Assembly (NCBI RefSeq): GCF_026212465.1
Contig: NC_080059.1
Coordinates: 12,686,940 to 12,750,939, forward strand
Reading direction: 5' to 3'
From: Amaranthus tricolor
Taxonomy: Eukaryota; Streptophyta; Magnoliopsida; Caryophyllales; Amaranthaceae
DNA length: 64,000 nt
The notes beneath the pieces were generated by a model that did no database searches, had not been told where the DNA came from, and saw only the letters and a program-made list of their open reading frames with translations. A program made the translations under genes and the position numbers. Below are positions 22,059 to 37,290 of the stretch, one piece after another (position 1 is the stretch's first letter; each line of letters starts with the position of its first letter).

Positions 22059-22225
22059 TAAAAAATTAGAAAACCGGATATCTAGATATCCAGTTTTTCA
22101 AATTCCCTGATCCATATTCGGTAACCAGTTTATAAACCAGATATCTAGTTCGAATTATTCGATTTAAAAAATTCGAATAAATTATCTAGTTTTCAAAACC
22201 AGATCGGATATTCAAAACACTCCTA

Positions 22226-23829
22226 ACTGTAAGTTCTCTCTTTAGTTAGAATATCATCATTTTGAGATTTTAATTTTGTTTGTAGAAGAATTATTTTGTT
22301 TTGGATAGAATTAAGAAGTTTGAAATTTTCAAATCACAATTAAATAGCTTTGTTCAATTGTTTGCCTATATGAATACTAGTTTGGAAAATAAGTTTTGTT
22401 GAACCCCAAATATGGTATTTTTTGCTTACTTAACACTAGTTAAGCAAATTATTTGAATTTTATTAATATCAACTTTTTATAAATTTTTTTCAAACATAAT
22501 TAGAGATATTTAAGATTGAAAACGTATATTGACAAATATGTTTAAATTAAATGGGACAAATAAAGAAAATAAGAAAAAGTGTGAATTAGATTAAAAAAAT
22601 AGTAGACTATTGCCTAAAAAATAAAATTAATACAAAATAAGTAAAAGAGATAAAAATTATAATTAATACGACAGTGAATAGGAGTAATAAAAAAACATCA
22701 AAATTAAGAATATTATAGATGGAGAAAGACAAATGGAAGTAAAAACTGAAACAAAGTGGGGAAAATGTCTAGTCTCATACGTCCCATCAAAACAGCTGCT
22801 GTTCCCACTCTTTCTCACTCCCCCACCCACAAAAATACACTCATCTAAACTCTCAAGTGCTCCCCTCTTTTATAGTTATTTCGTTCCATTATATTCGCAA
22901 TATCTTATTTTAATATAATTTAATGTATTATTTTATTTATTTATATGTTGAATTATTACATTTAAAAGTTATTATAAAAAATTAATATTATGAAAATATG
23001 TAATTAAATGATTTAAACAAGATTCCACCTAACTATATTTTTACATACGTATTAGTCATAATATATAAAATAAAAGTGAATAATAAATAGTATTCAAAAT
23101 CAAAATGTAGAAAGTATTTTAGGATGGAGAAAGCATGAAGCATTTTCATTTTAGTAATTGTTACACCTTTTCATTTAACCATTTAAAAATATATGTTATG
23201 TTACTCCTATACAAAAAATATTTAAGTATTTATTTTATCTCTATTTTTTTCATACTCACGTTTATTAACATAGAGGTTATGATGGTCCTTTTGACATAAA
23301 AATATTAATTCTTTAATTTTTGTGTAAAACCTTAATTTGTATAAAAAAAAAATTAATTTGTATACTTTTTTTGCATAGTATTTATTTTCTTCTATTTGCT
23401 TTACTTTTCCCATTTGATTTTTCAACACTATTCATCAATTACTGTTATTAAGTGATTTTGTTCTTAATTTATAAGTTACAATATAATCACGTGAGATCTT
23501 GTTTAATTCGTCTTATTGTAAAATTATTAATATTAAATTTTTATAATTTTTACTCAAACACAATTAGAGATATTTAAAATTAAAAACGGGCATTAAAAAA
23601 TGTGTCAAAATCAAATGATACAATTAAAGAGAATAAAAGTAACTGGTGTTGATAGTTATACATTTCTTCACTTAACATGAGTTGCATCTATTTTAGATGG
23701 GTGGCTCCTGGTGTCCCACCCTATGATTCTCCGTCCTTGCTCAAATCATTTTGCTCCTTAATGCTTTAAGGAGTAAGGACTCTACTCCATTCCAGCAGAC
23801 AAGTGTGAATTCTTAATTATTCATTAAAA
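22226..23829. other. AT-rich intergenic DNA with Stowaway-like relics, kinase promoter side
   Basis: Segments at about 22920-23110 and 23450-23640 (for example GAGATCTTGTTTAATTCGTCTT, then AATTAGAGATATTTAAAATT) resemble each other and other AT-rich MITE bodies in the window at 33290-33680 and 47700-47900. No coding sequence is recognised. The kinase promoter must lie in the last few hundred bases; no convincing TATA box was picked out. Confidence 0.45.
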
Positions 23830-25922
23830 ATGTCAGCATTTCTCCACCAACAACTCTCCAAAAAAACCTCCATTTTTGGCTTAAGATTATTTGTTGTTTT
23901 AGGTATTTGTGTTGGAGCTGGAATTGTTGTTCTTCTTTTTCTTATCTCTCTTTGGTTCACTTCAAGACGCAATAACAAAATCACCAACTCCCAAAATCAC
24001 AATACCCACAAAAATGTTGCTAATCTACTGCCTTTGTCTCTACACCCAACACCCACAATTCCAAACATTTCAAAAGAAATCACAGAAATCAAACCGGATA
24101 ATTCACAGATTACAGTGCCGGACCCGGTTCCTGATCCGGATCCGGGTCCAAACAAAACATTAGTGGGTCGGTCACAATCACAAATTGAGGAAAACTTAAA
24201 TGGGCATCAGAGAATTCACATAGAAATTGGGAAGGATCATAGGATATCATATCCGGAGACCGGACCCGGACCCGGACCCGCAATCGGAACCGGGTCATCA
24301 TCGCATGGAAGTGGGGAGCAAAATGGGTTATCAGGACCCGAAGTATCACATTTGGGTTGGGGACATTGGTATACATTAAGAGAGCTTGAAGAATCAACAA
24401 ATGGTTTTGCTGATGAGAATGTGATTGGTGAAGGTGGGTATGGAATTGTCTACCATGGAACTTTTTATCATAATTCTCATGTGGATCATGTAGCTGTCAA
24501 AAATCTTCTTAATAACAGGTTTTTTCTACTTTAATTTTGTTTCTTCTCATTTTTATTCCTTCTTATTTTGGTATTTCGCATTTTTTCTGTTTTTAATATA
24601 ATCTATAATCTACTTTCTCCATTAAACGGAAATTGATACGAGGAGTTACTCTTGAATATACCAATAATAAGTAATTCCTCTGTTTTTTTTTTTTTTTAAT
24701 ATTTGTAACACTTTCAAAAACAAATAGTATAATTCTTAATAATTAATATCTCTAGTTATACTTAAACTATAAGAATTAAATTTATTGATAAATTTATATG
24801 GAAACAAATTTTGTTAAAGATAATTCAGCAAAAGTCAGTAAGATTTATAAATAGGAATAGAGTAAAAATTAAAGTGTTGCATGTAAATTAAATCGGCAAA
24901 ATATTATATACGCCACCGGCTTATTTTTGTCTTTGATTATCAATCAGTTTGGATGTAAATATATTGGATACTTATTTAACTTATACATAGAACTACATAT
25001 ATGATGACAACACTATTAAATTTGGAAAATCATAAAAAATTTAGTGATTTTTTGATGTAGTTTACTGGTGTACTTGTTTTGATAATATAAAATACTTTAT
25101 TATTTTACTTTTTATTTCTTTTTGTATTTTTAATTTTTATATTAAATTCTCTTGAAAAATTTTAAAAATTTAATAATAAAAAGAGTTTGTTGATTATCAT
25201 CACCAATTAAATTTCATTAAGTGGATGAGTGCGTATCAATTATTTTAGGGAAATTATCAATGGAATCCCTAAGTTTTTAGGGATTATGAATGGTATCCTT
25301 TTAAGTTTTTTTGATTATCAATAGTGTCCTTGTGTCATTTAGCGTTTTGCAACCGTAACATTTTCTAATTTTTTCTGTCCAAAACCGTTAACTTTTTTTC
25401 TTTTTCTTTTATTTAACGGTTTTGGACGGAAAACATTAGAAAAAGTTACGGTTGTAAACCGCTCAATAACACAAGAAAACCGTTGATAATCGAAAAAACT
25501 TAAGGGAGGGTACCATTAATAAAGTGCAAAAACTTAAGAATACCATTAATAATTTCACTTATTATTTAATTGAGTGCTTTTCTCAGGTAGGACATAAGAT
25601 TTCACTGCATTAATGATTTTGTGACACATTGAGTCGATTAAATAAAGGAAAATTTGTAAAGAAACAGCTTTTAAAACCCCTTTTTGTAAAGAAACACCTT
25701 TTATAATTTTTTTTTTAAAAAAACACCTTTTAAGAGACTTTTTTTTAAAAAAAACACCTTAAATCAGTTTCCGGTGACTTTTGTCAACTTTCCGGCGTTG
25801 ACAATGCCATTTGTCAACTTTTCGGCGTTGACTTTTGTTTTTATTTTTATTTTTATTTTTATTATTAATATTATTTTTTTTAATTTTTATTTTTATTATT
25901 ATTTAAAAAAAATAAAAAAATA

Positions 25923-25959
<37 letters not shown>

Positions 25960-28900
25960 TTAAAATTAAAAAAAAATAATATTAATAATAAAAATAAAAA
26001 TAAAAATAAAAATAAAAATAAATACAAAAGTCAACGCCGGAAAGTTGACAAAAGTCACCGAAACTGATTTAAGGTGTTTTTTTTTAAAAAAAGTCTCTTA
26101 AAAGGTGTTTTTTTACAAAAAAAATTATAAAAGGTGTTTCTTTATAAAAAAAGGGGTTTTAAAAGGTGTTTCTTTGCAAATTTCCATTAAATAAATGGTT
26201 GGTAAAGCAGGGTTTTGGTTGATTTCACTATTAAGTCACATGTATTAGGAATCCTTTGCTATCCCCGCTTAATGTAAGGTATTCACTATTCACTATTCAG
26301 GTCTGTTCCTCAGCTAAGGTAGCAACTAGAGGTTTCATTCGGATGGTCTTCGGTTAGTTGTTTTGAGTTGGTTTAAAATCGGGTTTAGTCTCCAATTGTT
26401 TTTACATAATTGTAAATTATTTTTGAAATCGGGTCTAATCGAGCTCGGTTACAAGGTCAGGTAAGTTTCAATTCATCAGTCTGTTTTGAACACCTCTAAG
26501 TACAACGAATGATCAATTTAGTTAGTTGTAATTTTTGTCTTTTCCATTGGCGGTTATTGATGGCTAGCATCTAGCAGTAGTGGTGCGGACCCAAGATTTT
26601 CTATGTGGGTCTAGGAAAATAATTATAATAATTAGAAAAGAACAAAAATATTTGGGAGGCCTCGACACATTTACTTAACATATCTAACATTTTTTATAAT
26701 TATTATTAAAAATTCGGTACAATTTACTCCTTCCATTCCATTCGTTTCTTTTCATTAAAGCTATGGGGATCACCTTGAAAGTGACCCAATGTAGGTTTTT
26801 TGTTGGGAGATAAATGGAATTGATTGATGCCTAATTCTTCCCCAAAACAAATCAGAAAAGTGGGATATTCCACTCCCAAAACAAATAAAAATATTGGGGA
26901 ACTTTTACCCCAAAACAAATTCTAATTAAGAAAGAAATATAAAAGCTGCATCAATTTGGGAATTTTTGTCACCAAGACAAAATGGTCTTCATCTAATGAG
27001 AACAATGTTTCAGTCTTAATCCCAAAAGATTGAAATCGGCTACATGAATTAATATATCAGCTCCAATAGTCGTCTATATGCATTTTTTTATTCATTTTAA
27101 TTTCTGCCGTCTCAATTTGTAAGTGTAGATCTTTCATATCTTTTTTATTCTTGTCCTCTAAGTCATCTTCGGTCATCCACTCCCTCTTTATAAGTATTCT
27201 GAGCTTCACCTTTCTATCTTCCTTACCTGTTCGCGAATATTCTATCTTTGCACATAACCAAACCATTTTAAGCGATTCCCTTTTATCTTTTCCTCAATAT
27301 TTGCAATTCTTAAATTCGTTTGCATATCGTTTCGAATTCTATCCCTTAGTAAATGCCTAGTAATCCATCGAAACATTCAAATTTCGCTACTCCCATCTTT
27401 TTACTATGATCATTTCTTAAAGCCCAACAATCTGAACCATATAGTAGCACCGATTTAATGACCGTTCGATAAAACTTGCTCTTTAACTATAAGGGCACAG
27501 CTCAATCACATAATATCCCAGTAGCAGCATTAAGTGTATGCTCACATTTTGTCGAATAACCCCACCACTCTAGATAATAGATTCAAGGTATTTGAAGCAT
27601 CCACTTGAAGTAATTTCTTTCTCTTCTAGCTTTGTAGTGCTACTCTTTATCGCGCTTATGCTAAAATTACTTTCCATGCAATTTGTCTTATTCCAACTTA
27701 ATTTGTATCCCCATGACTCCGATTATTGTCTCCATCATTCTAACTTATCATTTACCCCCCGTCTCTGGTCTCTTCTACTATAATAATGTCTACTATAATA
27801 ATGTCATTAGCAAACAACATGCACCAAGGCACATCTCCTTGTATCGATCGAGTTATCTCATCTAGGACTGAAATGAAAAGGGCTTAGAGTCGAGCCCTAA
27901 TGAAATTTAATTGTGATTGGAAAATCCTTTGTTTCACCTCCACATGTACTAACATTTGTCTTTATTTTTGATACATATCTTACATTATATTAATATATTT
28001 CTTGGGAATACCCTTCTTTGTCATTGCCCATCAAAGTACTTTTCTTGTTACGTTGTTGTATGATTTTTTTCAAGTCAATAAAAATCATGTCCAAGTCTCT
28101 TTTTCTAGTCTATTACTCCATTCGTCTCATAAGATGAATTGATTTCATTGTAAATCTACCTGACATAAATTAAAGTTGGTTCACTGATGTAGAGGTACAT
28201 CTCCTTATATATATGACTTATGAGTTTTATTCCTTGATAGTTAGAGGCTTAGAGCAATCTTGGATATCCCCTTTATTCTTGTAAATAGGCACTAGAGTAT
28301 TTCTTCTCCAGTCATTAGACGTCTTGTTTGTCCACCAAATCCTGTTATTTAGATCAGTTAACCAAGTGTTTCCAATCGTTTCCAGGCATCTACATACCTC
28401 AATAGGTATACCATCTGGTCCAGTCTCTTTCTTTAGCTTCATTTTCTTGGACGCTCCATCCATTTCTGATTTTTGTATTTATCGCGGAAATTATCTATTT
28501 TCATCTAAGGGAGTGATTGTAACATGTCCTACAACATTTCCTTATTCTCTATTAAATAGCTCATTAAAATACTCCCTCTATCAATCCTTTATGTTCTTGT
28601 CCAAACCTAGATAGTTCTTATCCTTATCCTTAATATTCTTCACTACACCCTTGTCATTAGTTTTTGCTTCCCTACTCTTAGCCAACCTATATACATCTTT
28701 TCCTCCTTTAGATTCTAGTTTGTCAAATACCACTTTAATACCTTTTAATTTCGCCTCATGGATAACTACTTTTGTCTTGACTTTGATTTCCTTATACATG
28801 GCTAAATTTTCCGCATATCTAGATTTTCCCAATCCGAGATAACATTTTTTTTCTTTTCATTGATAAGTGTCTTAACCTGCTTATTCCACCACATTGTATT

Positions 28901-29481
28901 CTTCTTTACCACGAAACTACCACCTGATTCTTTTAAAATCTCGTTACATATTCAGATAATACAAGTGTTCATCTTTGTCCACTTATTGTCAGCATCCAAA
29001 GTCATCTCCCAATCTACTTCTTCAATAACTTTCTCAGCGAAAACTTTAGCATTATCCTCTGTCTACCTCCACCATTTAATCCTATGTTCTTCTTTGGCTT
29101 TTTTACCTTTGATCTTTCTTGAATGCGAACATCTAGGATAAGAAGTTGTGATGGGTACGTTATTTTGTCCGAGAAGTACCACTTTTTTGCCTAAAAGCAA
29201 CACGTTTGATATAATAAAAAGCAACACGTTTTCATCAGTTATTTTTTTTTTTTGATTTTTTACTTAAAACTAACAGTTTTTTATGGCCAAAAGTAACATG
29301 TTTCTCTTGGTTCTCATATAAGGATGATTCTCACTTGAACTTTTTGATATTGAAGAATTTTTTTATTGAAGGTAACTGAGCTCTCTCTTTCAATTCCATA
29401 CTTTCTTATCCTGCCTCTTCCCTGTTGTATCTGAATGAATGAAATGTCTTCCCTAATCCCTCCATTCCTTTCTCTTTCTTC

Positions 29482-29543
<62 letters not shown>

Positions 29544-32106
29544 CATGAATGATGCTCATTCTTATTGTCTAAAATCAAGTGTCCATTGTCTACCTGCATA
29601 AGAATGATCCAAATATTATTATTTTTCCTTTCAAACTTTCTGATAGTTCTGATATTGAAGAATTTGTTTCTCACATAGGGCATGCTTGGATTGCGTGTAA
29701 ATATTTAAGGAGTAAAAAAAGTCAAAGCAAGAAAATGAAGTTGATAAATGAGAAATTAGTGAAATTTAATTGCTGTAGAGGTGGAATAATGGTTGCAAAG
29801 TAATGAAAAATGAAGGATACTATTAATTTTATGGGGTAAATATTTATCCTAGGGGAGGGTGGGGGAATATATTACCTCCATAATAGGGGAAATCATCTTC
29901 TTTTTCCTTCATTATTTTTATTTCATGCTCATTTTACCTTCTACACAACTATCTCAACTACTTCAAATACATCTCTATTTGCTTTTATTTCATTAGTTTG
30001 ACTTTATTTCCCCCCTTAAATATTTACACCCAATCCAAGCATGGCCATAAATGTAAATGGATTGTCTCTTTTATTTTCCATACCTCTTCCATCCTCGTCC
30101 ATGTTGGTATCCAAATGGATGAAATGTCTTCCCTCTGTTGTCTTCCCTTTCTTCCCTTTTATTTCGTCCGATCTATATATAGCCTATATATATAGCATAA
30201 AGATGCTCATTCTTTTTGTTCAAAATGAAACATCCATAATCTATACTATGAAAAAATTGTCCTAAATCCAATACTTCTGAGGTAAACTGAAGAATACTTG
30301 CAAAAATGGTTTTCGAATTTTTTGTGATGTGATGTGCTCTGTCATTATGTTGGGTTCGTGTCTTGTTTTTAATCTGAAAATTTGTGTTTTGAAATTCACA
30401 TATAACTCAGAGGACAAGCTGAAAAGGAGTTCAAAGTTGAAGTGGAAGCAATTGGACGTGTTCGACATAAGAATTTAGTCAGATTGCTCGGTTATTGTGC
30501 TGAAGGAGCTCATAGGTATTGCATATTAATCCAAATTGTCAATTCAGCATAGTTTTCATTCTTTGTTTGTGATTGTGGATTTGTAAGTTGTTCCATCATA
30601 ATTCCTTTTATGATCTCACTACGTTCAACTTAGTTTTGGCTGCTAAGATTATGAATTTTATTGATTTTCTGTGGTTTTTTTTCAATTAAGGATTCTGGTG
30701 TATGAGTATGTAGACAATGGGAACTTGGAACAATGGCTTCATGGAGATGTGGGATCTCTTAGTCCTCTTACCTGGGATATTCGCATGAATATTATGATAG
30801 GGACAGCGAAAGGGTATGCGTCTACTTTATCATTTCTTGCTGAAAGCTACACTTTATGTGTGAAGTTTATTACTTACAAAAATTGACGACGAATGACTTT
30901 AGATTGACTTACTTGCATGAGGGGCTTGAGCCTAAAGTTGTTCACCGAGACATTAAGTCAAGTAACATATTGCTTGATAAACAATGGAACCCGAAAGTAT
31001 CTGATTTTGGCCTAGCAAAGCTCCTGGCATCAGAGAGAAATTATGTGACAACACGTGTGATGGGAACTTTCGGGTGAGTAGTAATCTTAGAAACGTGAAT
31101 TTTGAACATTCATGGCTTACAAAGTGTGATGTACCAAAGTGCATTTTTTTGTGTAGCTATGTTGCTCCAGAATATGCCAGTACGGGCATGTTGAATGAAA
31201 GAAGTGATGTGTATAGCTTCGGGATCCTTTTGATGGAGGTCATTTCGGGGAGAAATCCTGTGGATTACAGCCGTCCACCCGGAGAGGTTAGCCTAGTTTT
31301 TGAAACATAAGGCAGCAAATCTATGACTTTTAATTAACTTTTTAGTCCCTTCATGCTTTTGAGTGCAATACATATAGGTGAATGTTGTTGATTGGCTCAA
31401 ACAAATGGTATCAAGCAGAAATGCAGAAGGTGTGTTGGACCCTAAACTACCCGAGAAGCCTTCTTCCCGAGCATTGAAGCGTGTCCTGCTAGTGGCTTTA
31501 CGTTGTGTAGACCCAAATGCACAAAAGCGTCCAAAGATGGGTCATATTGTACATATGTTAGAAGCTGAAGAGCTTCCTTTTCGTGATGTGAGTTTGCTAT
31601 CTCTTTTCTTATCATCTGAAGCTTCGATTGATTGATTTTTTTAAAATCGTTCACAAAAACTATGCAGTCGGTAAAAATTATCGACTGATTTGGTGGTTTA
31701 AGAGTTTATTGTCATACTTCTTGTAGCAAGGTATTGGTTTGAAGTCCTCTTAGTTTTTTTACTATCGTAAGTAACAATATCGTAAGCCTAGTGATAGACG
31801 CAATGATTATTGGGGACGAGGATAGCCAAATGATGCCCTCGTCTTAAGAAGTTGGTGATTCGTCATTGTCTTCAGAAGTTGTCGTACTTGTTATAGTAAT
31901 CTTCTTGATAGTTAATGTAAAAAATGATTTGTGCTATACAGGACCATCGAACTACAAGAGAGCACGGGATTTCAGTGCTTAGAACCGCAAGAGCTAAGCT
32001 AATGGATAATCTAGCAATCGAATCAGGTGACAGCAGTGGATACGAAAGTGGCGTATCAATTCCTAGATTGCCGTGGAGAAAGCAGGAAACTGTGGAAGAA
32101 CACTAA
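23830..32106 (+). CDS. Receptor-like serine/threonine kinase, At1g01540/At4g01330 type
   Basis: Seven exons: 23830-24518, 30411-30515, 30691-30813, 30903-31073, 31157-31286, 31378-31587 and 31942-32106. All are GT-AG and the phases agree throughout, giving 530 aa. The N terminus ([12 protein letters not shown]) and one transmembrane helix at ~20-43 match the small subfamily of plant kinases with almost no extracellular domain. A Pro/Gly-rich juxtamembrane region (~44-175) follows. Kinase landmarks: glycine loop GEGGYG at 200-205, Lys224 in VAVK, HRD at 320-322, Asn327, DFG at 340-342, and APEYAS in exon 5. All catalytic residues are present, so an active plasma-membrane kinase is expected; ligand and substrates are unknown. 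Intron 1 is 5.9 kb and holds two foldback elements, a LINE, a MITE and an (AT)n tract, which could affect splicing or expression. Confidence 0.92.
25248..25558. mobile_element. Foldback element 1 in kinase intron 1
   Basis: The two arms (about 150 bp each) are inverted copies: GGGAAATTATCAATGG...CAACCGTAAC...CCAAAACCGTTAAC on the left and its reverse complement on the right, meeting near 25400. No ORF. The flanking AT-rich sequence does not give a clean duplication, so the superfamily is open, although the shape is like foldback element 2 next to it. Confidence 0.75.
25647..26185. mobile_element. Foldback MULE-like element 2 in kinase intron 1, with 10-bp target duplication
   Basis: Nearly the whole 539 bp is one palindrome: GGAAAATTTGTAAAGAAACA on the left, mirrored by TGTTTCTTTGCAAATTTCC on the right. 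Each arm carries repeated AAACACCTTTT modules and TCAACTTTCCGGCGTTGAC, with an AT/AAT-rich centre. The flanks are identical over 10 bp, ATTAAATAAA (25637-25646 and 26186-26195). A 9-10-bp duplication plus long inverted arms points to a Mutator-type foldback. The repeated CACCTTT module recalls the repeated ACTACCTT module in the MULE-I ends. Confidence 0.85.
26327..26497. mobile_element. Possible short hAT-like relic in kinase intron 1
   Basis: Bounded by TAGAGGTTTCATTCGG and, inverted, TAGAGGTGTTCAAAAC. It contains GGGT/CGGGTCT-type repeats. The 8-bp flanks (GTAGCAAC and AGTACAAC) are similar but not identical, so this is a weak call. Confidence 0.35.
27005..29140 (-). mobile_element. RTE-clade LINE, 5'-truncated and mutated, in kinase intron 1
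   Basis: The 3' end, near 27005, carries CTTAATCCCAAAAGATTG, the hallmark of plant RTE LINEs. Going upstream on the minus strand, 27100-27860 encodes the end of the reverse transcriptase including the [13 protein letters not shown] stretch. 28463-28227 encodes the finger/palm part ([38 protein letters not shown]). 28832-28581 and upstream encode the linker region ([29 protein letters not shown]). Frames are broken by stops and shifts throughout, and the catalytic [FY]ADD box reads FAND. No endonuclease domain is seen, so it is a dead, 5'-truncated copy. Confidence 0.85.
29484..29542. repeat. (AT)n microsatellite in kinase intron 1
   Basis: About 29 AT units preceded by CCC. No other content. 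Confidence 0.95.
29678..30046. mobile_element. ~370-bp MITE, copy B, in kinase intron 1
   Basis: Ends GGGCATGCTTGGATTGCGTG and, inverted, GGCCATGCTTGGATTGGGTG. It is full-length similar to copy A at 15668-16037 in reverse orientation. Flanked by ATA on both sides (29675-29677 and 30047-30049), a possible 3-bp duplication. Confidence 0.8.
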
Positions 32107-35317
<3,211 letters not shown>

Positions 35318-35671
35318 AATTTAATCATCAGCTACGAACATATAATCATTTAGTTTAACCACTTTGTATTAGGTAGTGTGATTGATTATATCTTATCGTG
35401 AATTTTTATTGTCAAAACACAATGACCTTTGTGGAGAAATATCACAAAAAGGAAAGTTTACAAAATCGTTATCAATCAGTTATTAAGCGAGTTAACTTTC
35501 GCAAACCAATCTTCACGGTATTCGTCAATTGGTGTTCATCAAAAGCTAGAAGTCCTTTCATTGCCATACACAAAGGCGACTACAATATAGTCTTGTAATT
35601 TGTAGTGTGTTTTCTTTTATTATATTTCTAATACCTCTCTATTTCTAATACCAACTTTTCTTTAGTTAAAG

Positions 35672-36320
35672 AAGTCTTGTATGAGAGCGTTTAATTATGA
35701 GACGAAAGTATTAGCCCTTTTCTTTAATTGATCATTTTAAAATTATAAGTGATCATTTTAAGGTTATGAGTGATCACGCTAAGTGAGATGCAAATTAAAA
35801 ACGACTTGAGTGAGATGCGCCTATCCGAGGACCTAACTAGGGATAGAAATAGTTGGAGACGTTAGATCCATGTTATGGAGTGCTAATAGGTTCTTTAATT
35901 ACCTACTCTTCTTTTTAATTTATCTTTTTTTTATTTTTATTTATTTAGTTATGTATTTATGTAACCATTAGTTTTTTTCTCTTTAGATAACATTGTTAGT
36001 CGTCACTCATTTCCTCTAATGTCGGGCTCTTTTATTTGGGGGGTAAAATAGACCTACTTTTCTCTAGTCCTCCCTTAAAGGGAGCACGGGTATGAATTGT
36101 TTGTCACCTTATCTCACCCAGACCCTGTCTTTGAGCAGGATATTAGGTATGATGATGATGATGATGATGAGTGATCACTCTAATACTATAAAAAGTGATT
36201 ATTTTAAAAGTGTGAATGATCATTTTAGGCTATAAGTGACTGACAACTTTAATACAGTTTGTATAAATCGGACTAGCCAAATAGAGATGTTCTCACCGTA
36301 AGACAGTTTCATTTGAGAAG
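35672..36320. mobile_element. Long, decayed member of the GAGACGGTCTC MITE family
   Basis: The left end CTTGTATGAGAGCGTTTAATTATGAGACG and the right end TTCTCACCGTAAGACAGTTTCAT are degenerate inverted versions of the family termini. Between them are repeated TAAGTGATCATTTTAA strings and a (GATGAT)n run at about 36150-36170. No coding capacity. Confidence 0.4.
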
Positions 36321-36840
36321 TTTTGTAAAAATTAATTAAAGTACTTGTTAGGTTGAAAGAAAGAAAGGAATAGTTGAAAATTTATTTCGGGACATTTGTC
36401 TAGAAAAAATAGTACCTACACTAATTGAGATAAAATTCAATTGTTTGATCAATATTTATTGATCAAAATAAACGGTCATAATAATTATATTGCTTAACAC
36501 TGTAGAAAAGAAAACATAGAGAAAAGTGATAATTATGGGAGGGTACCCATTAACAAGAGAGAATCAACTAATATTAGGTGTTAAAAATATAAATATATGA
36601 TACTGTTTTAGTAAAATGAGTTAGACATTAGTTGATTTTGTTCAAAAAGATATTCCAAAAAATAGATAAATTTATAATGATAAAAAATTTGTGAAATTTC
36701 TAATTGGGAAAATAGAATTAACAAATAAGAATGAAGGGAGTAACAAAATAACAAAATACAATATTTTGTAAAATAATCCAAATATATAATTTATTCAAGA
36801 AATTTAATTAAATAGTAGAATATGAATATAAAAAGGCAAA

Positions 36841-36880
36841 CAAAAATTCTTATATGAGACCGTCTCATCATCGTTAGATA
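36841..36880. mobile_element. Terminal fragment of the GAGACGGTCTC MITE family
   Basis: AAAATTCTTATATGAGACCGTCTCATC matches the left end of copy 1 (AAATTCTTATACGAGACGGTCTCATT). The other end is not clear. Confidence 0.4.
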
Positions 36881-37290
36881 TACTTCATATACATAAATTG
36901 TTAAATAGCTCAATTAATATTAATACAAATACTAAACATATAGACTCCTTGTATAATTAATTTCGTCCCACCAAAAAGTTAAATTGGTACATTGTGAATC
37001 AATTATTAGTTAATTAAACAACAATGCAAAACTAATTTTGTTTGTTAGACATTGTAACCACCTCCGCTATGGATGATCAATGTGTTCCTCAACTTTAGGT
37101 ACTCTAACTAATTTTGACAATTTCCATGTAGTAATAAAACTAGAAATTAGGGAATTTTAATTATTTTAAAATAAAATAAAAATTCATTAGAAACTTCCAT
37201 TATTATTTTTGCATAAATCAATTATCCAAGACAAATAGGGAATAAATGTAATTTAGAAATTTGGAAATTTAAAACAAATCAAAGAAAAAG
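36881..37290. other. Upstream region of the DUF1068 gene
   Basis: AT-rich, with no element or clear TATA box recognised. It should contain the promoter and leader of the gene starting at 37291. Confidence 0.4.
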
